Origin: JBOGUF01 sp050696075
GTDB taxonomy: Bacteria; Chloroflexota; Chloroflexia; Thermomicrobiales; UBA6265
Direction: 5' to 3'
Length of the DNA: 28,831 nucleotides
Assembly: GCA_050696075.1 (NCBI GenBank)
Contig: JBOGUF010000060.1
Location: 1 to 28,831, forward strand
Part shown: positions 25,011 through 28,831 of the stretch, piece by piece
Position numbering within the stretch: position 1 is the stretch's first letter
Layout: each line of letters opens with the position of its first letter
Program-made: the position numbers and the translations under genes
Notes under the pieces: model-generated
The model's input: only the letters and a program-made list of their open reading frames with translations
Database searches by the model: none
Told to the model about the DNA's origin: nothing

Positions 25011-26227
25011 TCTGCCACCGGCGGCGCCACGTCGTCCGGCGCCAGCGTCGCGACCACCTCGGGCTCGAAGGCATCGCCTTCGCCGACCAGCCGGACCTGG
25101 AACATCGGCTGAATGTGGGCGTGGTCTTCCGCTCGGATCGTGTACTCGCCTTTCGGGCCGGTGTAGGTGTGCCCCTCCAGCGCCTCGACCATACCGTCGA
25201 CGTCCTCACCGCCGGCTTCGCCGACCGCGTGGACGATCATCTGGGCGGCACAGAATCCGTCCGGGTGGAACAGGTCCGGCACGCCACCCTGCTCCGCCGC
25301 CGCCGCCACCAGGAAGTCGTTCGCCTCGTTTCGTGGGGCCTGGTAGACGTAATGGGAGAGGAAGGAGATCTGCTCCGCCGCCGGGCCGAAGATCGGGTAG
25401 GAGGCCCGCAAGTCGAGACCGGTCACCACCTCCGCTGTTTCGAAGACGCCCTGGTTCTCGAGTGCGGTCCACATCGCCGTCGCCGTCGTCCCGGCCCAAG
25501 CAACGAAGAGGAGACTCGGCCCACGGTCGAGGATCTGCTGCGCGAACGGGGCGAAGTCGAGTGAGTCCTGCCCCACCAGCAAGTTATCGACCGTCGCGCC
25601 GTCGGCGCCGAAGACGGTCTCGACCGCGGCTACGTTCGCCTGTCCGAACGCCGTGTCCTGAGCGAAGACCAGGACGTTCTCGCCTTCCAGACTCTCCAAG
25701 AACGCGGCAGCGGTCAGGATGTCCTGGTACGTCTGCCGCCCGGAGCGGAAGGTGTAGGGGCTGATACCCGTGAGCTGATCAGTCGCGGCTGGGCCGCTGA
25801 TGAAGAGGACCTGATCCTGCTCGGCCACCGGCGAGACTTGCAGGGCGACCCCGGAGACGACCGAGCCGGCGAGGATCGTCACCCCGTCGCCAATGAAGTC
25901 CCTGGCGGCGCTGACCGCGACATCCGGTACGCCGGTGTCGTCTTTGATCTCGTATTCAATCTGGTGCCCGTTGATGACCCCGGTGCCGCCGGTGGCGTAA
26001 TTGAGGCCGATTTCGAACCCGGCCAGATACTGCTCACCGTACGACTGCAGCGGACCCGACTGCGAACTCACAATCCCCACTTGAACAATGTCGGTCACCT
26101 CCACGCTCGCCGGCGTCCCCTGCGCCAAGACCCGCCCCCCTCGGGTAAGGACGAACCCAGCCCCCAGGCCGGCGGTCCCGCCCAGCAGGGTTCTCCGCGA
26201 CACATGGTCGTTCCGCTTCTGAACCAT
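25004..26227 (-). CDS. LIV-type ABC solute-binding protein, Tat-exported
   Basis: The 407-residue protein is a type I periplasmic-binding-fold receptor (Peripla_BP_6, LivJ-like). A twin-arginine signal (SRRTLLGGTAGLGAG, Arg11-Arg12) ends near residue 35 (VLAQG). Mature motifs include VQVGIVSSQSGPLQSYGEQYLAGFEI split over the first strand and helix, YEIKDDTGVPDVAVSAARDFI, GSVVSGVALQVSPVAEQ and PYTFRSGRQTYQD. ATG 26227 is chosen for its upstream GGAGG and signal peptide; the longer reading frame to 26392 is not protein-like. It leads the operon with LivGFHM and the hydrolase. LivJ-like proteins bind many ligands besides amino acids (amides, aromatic acids, urea), so the ligand is open. Confidence 0.92.
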   Translation of the reverse strand: MVQKRNDHVSRRTLLGGTAGLGAGFVLTRGGRVLAQGTPASVEVTDIVQVGIVSSQSGPLQSYGEQYLAGFEIGLNYATGGTGVINGHQIEYEIKDDTGVPDVAVSAARDFIGDGVTILAGSVVSGVALQVSPVAEQDQVLFISGPAATDQLTGISPYTFRSGRQTYQDILTAAAFLESLEGENVLVFAQDTAFGQANVAAVETVFGADGATVDNLLVGQDSLDFAPFAQQILDRGPSLLFVAWAGTTATAMWTALENQGVFETAEVVTGLDLRASYPIFGPAAEQISFLSHYVYQAPRNEANDFLVAAAAEQGGVPDLFHPDGFCAAQMIVHAVGEAGGEDVDGMVEALEGHTYTGPKGEYTIRAEDHAHIQPMFQVRLVGEGDAFEPEVVATLAPDDVAPPVAES

Positions 26228-26382
26228 CCGATAGACCCTCCTCAACGAGTGCCGCGCGGCGTGCCAGTCAGAATGGCATAGCCCCGCCAACACGGGGGCC
26301 AGAAGGCCCTGTGCCCTGTGACGGTTTTCGCCACCGAGCGCATGCGCGACCAGCTTTGCTTGGACTTGCCACTTGATGCCCC

Positions 26383-26411
26383 AAGCTAGCAAGTGCAGCG
26401 TGCAATGTCAA
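26383..26411 (-). promoter_or_regulatory. Candidate promoter of the LIV operon
   Basis: On the minus strand a perfect TTGACA (26406-26411) is 17 bp from TAGCTT (26383-26388; three of six matches). It lies in the 205-bp gap after the dppF-like gene and would start the LIV operon independently with a leader of about 150 nt. Confidence 0.5.
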
Positions 26412-26432
26412 CCTCAACCGGAGTTAATGAAC

Positions 26433-27518
26433 TCAGCCCGCGACCGCGGCTGGCTCGCTGCTCGCTGGAATCTCGTCCATCACGACAGACGCCGCGACCG
26501 GAGCTTCGGGGCGGTGCAGGTAGCAGCTGGCTCGTTGCTCGCCCGCACCGTAGCCCGGCGGACGAGCCTGCCAACACATCTCCATCACGTAGGGGCACCG
26601 CTCCGCGAAGAGGCACCGATCACGGCGAACGAGCTGTTCCAGCGATATCGGACCGGCGGCGCCGACCCTCACCTCGCCCCACCGCTGATCGGGATCGGGC
26701 GACGGGATCGACTGCAGCAAGAGCTGCGTATACGGGTGGGCTGGCTGGTCCATCACCGTCTCGGAGCGCCCCTCCTCGACCACCCGTCCCCGCGCCATTA
26801 CCATGATGTCGCCGCCGAGGTAATAGGCAGCCGACAGATCGTGCGTAATAAAGAGCGTCGAGACGCCGTACTGCTCCTTGAAGTCGAGCAAAATGTTCAT
26901 GATCGTCGCCCGCACCGCGACGTCGAGCATCGAGATCGGCTCGTCGGCGATGATCACCTTCGGCCGCAGCAAATAGGCCCGCGCCAGCATCACGCGCTGG
27001 CGCTCCCCGCCACTTAACTGGTGGGGATACCGGCCGAGGACGTCCGGCGGGCGCAGATTGACCGCGCGCAGCGCTTCCTCGATCAAGTCCTGCTTCTCGC
27101 CCTTTGACGAGGCCAGCTTGAACTTCTTGATCGCCATGTCGAAGACGCGGTTGATCCGATAGTACGGATTGTAGATTCCATACGGATCCTGGAAGATCGC
27201 CTGCACCTCGCGTCGGAAGACGGTCATCTCCTTTTTGTCGAGCCGGTAGATGTCCTGACCTCGGTAGAGCGCCCTGCCGCGCGTCGGGGGTTGGAGACCA
27301 AGGAGCGACCGCGCCACCGTCGTCTTGCCGCTGCCGCTCTCGCCGACGATGCTGAGCAAGCGCGGCGGCGTCTGCTCGATGGCGATCGAGACGCGGTCAA
27401 CGGCGACCGTACCCGAACCGCCCTGCCCGACGTGACCGAACTCGACGGTCAGTTCATCCAGGGCGAGGATCGGCCCGGACGATGCGGCTGGCCCGGTGGG
27501 CGCGGCTGGCGCGCTCAT
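26433..27518 (-). CDS. Oligopeptide/dipeptide ABC transporter ATPase, DppF/OppF type
   Basis: The 361-residue ATPase has Walker A GESGSGKTT (59-67), IFQDPYGIYNPYYRI, the signature LSGGERQRVMLARA, Walker B VIIADEPISMLDVA and switch ITHDLSA. The C-terminal oligopeptide domain carries four Cys in CLFAERCPYVMEMC and SCYLH, a pattern that binds a [4Fe-4S] cluster in studied Dpp ATPases. ATG 27518 overlaps the upstream ATPase stop (ATGA) and follows GGGAGG. It is the last gene of the peptide importer operon. Confidence 0.94.
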   Translation of the reverse strand: MSAPAAPTGPAASSGPILALDELTVEFGHVGQGGSGTVAVDRVSIAIEQTPPRLLSIVGESGSGKTTVARSLLGLQPPTRGRALYRGQDIYRLDKKEMTVFRREVQAIFQDPYGIYNPYYRINRVFDMAIKKFKLASSKGEKQDLIEEALRAVNLRPPDVLGRYPHQLSGGERQRVMLARAYLLRPKVIIADEPISMLDVAVRATIMNILLDFKEQYGVSTLFITHDLSAAYYLGGDIMVMARGRVVEEGRSETVMDQPAHPYTQLLLQSIPSPDPDQRWGEVRVGAAGPISLEQLVRRDRCLFAERCPYVMEMCWQARPPGYGAGEQRASCYLHRPEAPVAASVVMDEIPASSEPAAVAG

Positions 27519-28600
27519 GGCTTCCTCCCTGGGGTCGCTTCCGGATGGAGATGGCACGCCGCGAACCGATTCGGCGTCACGTCAATCTGCTTGCCGGCAA
27601 CCTCGCGTGGCCCCGGCGGAATGGCGGCCAGGATCGGCACGACCTCCTTGCAGATGTCCATGGCATATGGGCAACGCGGGTGGAACCGGCACCCATCCGG
27701 CCAATTGGTCGGGCTCGGCGTCACGCCGCGGATGCCGTCGATTCGTTCACGCGTGCCGCCGATGGCCGGAATCGAGCTCATCAGGCCCATCGCGTAGGGG
27801 TGGAGCGGCTCCCGCACCTGAGGCCGCACGTCGGCGATCTCGACCACCTGGCCCGCGTACATCACGCCGATGCGGTCGGCCAACTGTGCGTGGACCGGCA
27901 GATCGTGGCTGACGATCATGATGGCAACGCCGAGTTCTTGGCGCAGGTTGAGCAGCGTCTCGAGAATCCGCCGCTGCACGTTGACGTCGAGCGCCGTCGT
28001 CGGCTCGTCGGCGACGATCAACTCCGGCCCCATCGAAATGGCGACGGCGATAATGACCCGCTGCTTCATACCGCCGCTGAGCTCGTGTGGGTACAGCCGG
28101 GTGACTTTGGGTTCCAGCCCCACCCGCTCCAGCAGGGTCGCCACCCGAGTCTTGGCCTCGCGCTCGGAGACCCCGTGCGCCGTCAAGGCGTCGGCGATCT
28201 GGTCGCCGATCCGCATCACCGGGTTGAGTGAGTTCATCGATCCCTGCGGCACGTAGGCGATGTGCTCGATCCGGAAGCGCCGCATCTCGTTCGGCGAGAG
28301 CTGCATCAGGTCGACCGGCTTGCCCTTCTCGGGCCTGAACATGACGCGACCGCGCGCCACTCGGTTCGGGAAGCGGATGATTTGCAGGATCGCCTCGACC
28401 AGCGTCGTCTTGCCGCAGCCGGATTCGCCGGCGATCCCGAAAATCTCGTTGTGATGCACTTGCAAGTTCGTGCCGTCGACGACTCGCGCAACGCCGCGCG
28501 GCGTTTCGAAGTGGATTTGCAAGTCCTCCACCGTCAGCAACGGCTCACCGGTCCGCGGCAACGCGGCGGCGGGTTGTGCTTGGGGCGCTTCGGTCACCAT
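27515..28600 (-). CDS. Oligopeptide/dipeptide ABC transporter ATPase, DppD/OppD type
   Basis: The 361-residue ATPase has Walker A GESGCGKTT (58-66), AYVPQGSMNSLNPVMRIGDQI, the signature LSGGMKQRVIIAVA, Walker B LIVADEPTTALDV and switch VSHDLPV. The C-terminal domain has Cys in GCRFHPRCPYAMDIC and AACHLHP, again the iron-sulfur pattern. It starts 19 bp after the permease stop and is coupled to the DppF-type gene. Together they drive uptake of a peptide or similar solute; binding protein and DppB lie outside the window. Confidence 0.94.
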   Translation of the reverse strand: MVTEAPQAQPAAALPRTGEPLLTVEDLQIHFETPRGVARVVDGTNLQVHHNEIFGIAGESGCGKTTLVEAILQIIRFPNRVARGRVMFRPEKGKPVDLMQLSPNEMRRFRIEHIAYVPQGSMNSLNPVMRIGDQIADALTAHGVSEREAKTRVATLLERVGLEPKVTRLYPHELSGGMKQRVIIAVAISMGPELIVADEPTTALDVNVQRRILETLLNLRQELGVAIMIVSHDLPVHAQLADRIGVMYAGQVVEIADVRPQVREPLHPYAMGLMSSIPAIGGTRERIDGIRGVTPSPTNWPDGCRFHPRCPYAMDICKEVVPILAAIPPGPREVAGKQIDVTPNRFAACHLHPEATPGRKP

Positions 28601-28619
28601 CGTTCTTTCCCCAATCGCG

Positions 28620-28831
28620 TCACGATCGCGCGACGCCGGCCAGTCGCGGATTGAAGACTTCGTCCAGCCCCTGGCTGATCAAGGCGAAGCCGAGGAAGAG
28701 CAGCACGAGCAGGACAACCGGTGCCGCGAAGATCGCCCACTGGCCGAGGCTCAACACGCCCCATTGCAGCGAGAAGGAGATGATCGCCCCGAGGTCGATC
28801 GTGTCACTCGGGCCGAGGCCGATCACGGTGA
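28620..28831 (-). CDS. Oligopeptide ABC transporter permease DppC type, C-terminal fragment
   Basis: The frame is open to the window edge, so only about 70 C-terminal residues are seen. They contain VIGLGPSDTIDLGAIISF, a membrane segment (PVVLLVLLFLGFALIS) and the end GLDEVFNPRLAG, matching the usual DppC/OppC ending G-L-x-x-x-x-x-P-R. Position directly before the DppD-type gene supports this. Confidence 0.88.
   Translation of the reverse strand, partial: TVIGLGPSDTIDLGAIISFSLQWGVLSLGQWAIFAAPVVLLVLLFLGFALISQGLDEVFNPRLAGVARS

Overview
The window looks like a chromosomal segment of a high-GC bacterium, most plausibly Chloroflexota (Thermomicrobia/Sphaerobacter-like). This is inference from gene content: a secreted sortase carrying tyrosine/tryptophan-rich F-G-x-P repeats, a HrcA/CIRCE heat-shock operator, Tat-type solute-binding proteins, a GH63 mannosylglycerate-hydrolase-like enzyme, and many ABC transporters on one strand. 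No phage, transposase or CRISPR array is visible.

Left part (1-10.1 kb), mixed strands. The C-terminal end of a phospholipase-D-like protein is followed by a DUF4260 membrane protein, a tRNA-Glu(CTC) with its own promoter and terminator, and a BKACE (beta-keto acid cleavage) enzyme. On the minus strand a compact group runs small tail-anchored protein, sortase, folP, folK. Upstream of it lies greA-lysS with a clear promoter. An 829-bp gap between greA and mgtE holds the greA promoter on one strand and, on the other, a run of hairpins that may be an RNA leader for the Mg2+ channel gene mgtE. A small uncharacterised protein follows mgtE.

Middle part (10.1-14 kb), all minus strand: Hsp20 under a perfect CIRCE operator, a large secreted protein joining an apparently inactive nuclease domain to a beta-propeller-like region, and an MscS channel.

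Right part (14.1-28.8 kb), all minus strand: three ABC importers. (1) A sugar importer (binding protein, two permeases, ATPase) coupled to a GH63-type hydrolase, suggesting import and cleavage of glucosylglycerate or mannosylglycerate. (2) A LIV-type importer (binding protein, LivG, LivF, LivH, LivM) coupled to an alpha/beta hydrolase, with a Uma2-family nuclease gene downstream. (3) The end of an oligopeptide importer (DppC fragment, DppD, DppF).

The most unusual signal is a family of intergenic stem-loops. Two related copies in opposite orientation lie directly after the two binding-protein genes and supply their TAG stop codons. A third stem-loop has a different stem but a similar loop (GAACGACGAC). 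A 57-codon membrane protein gene, the mgtE leader and the degenerate nuclease domain are the next points of interest.
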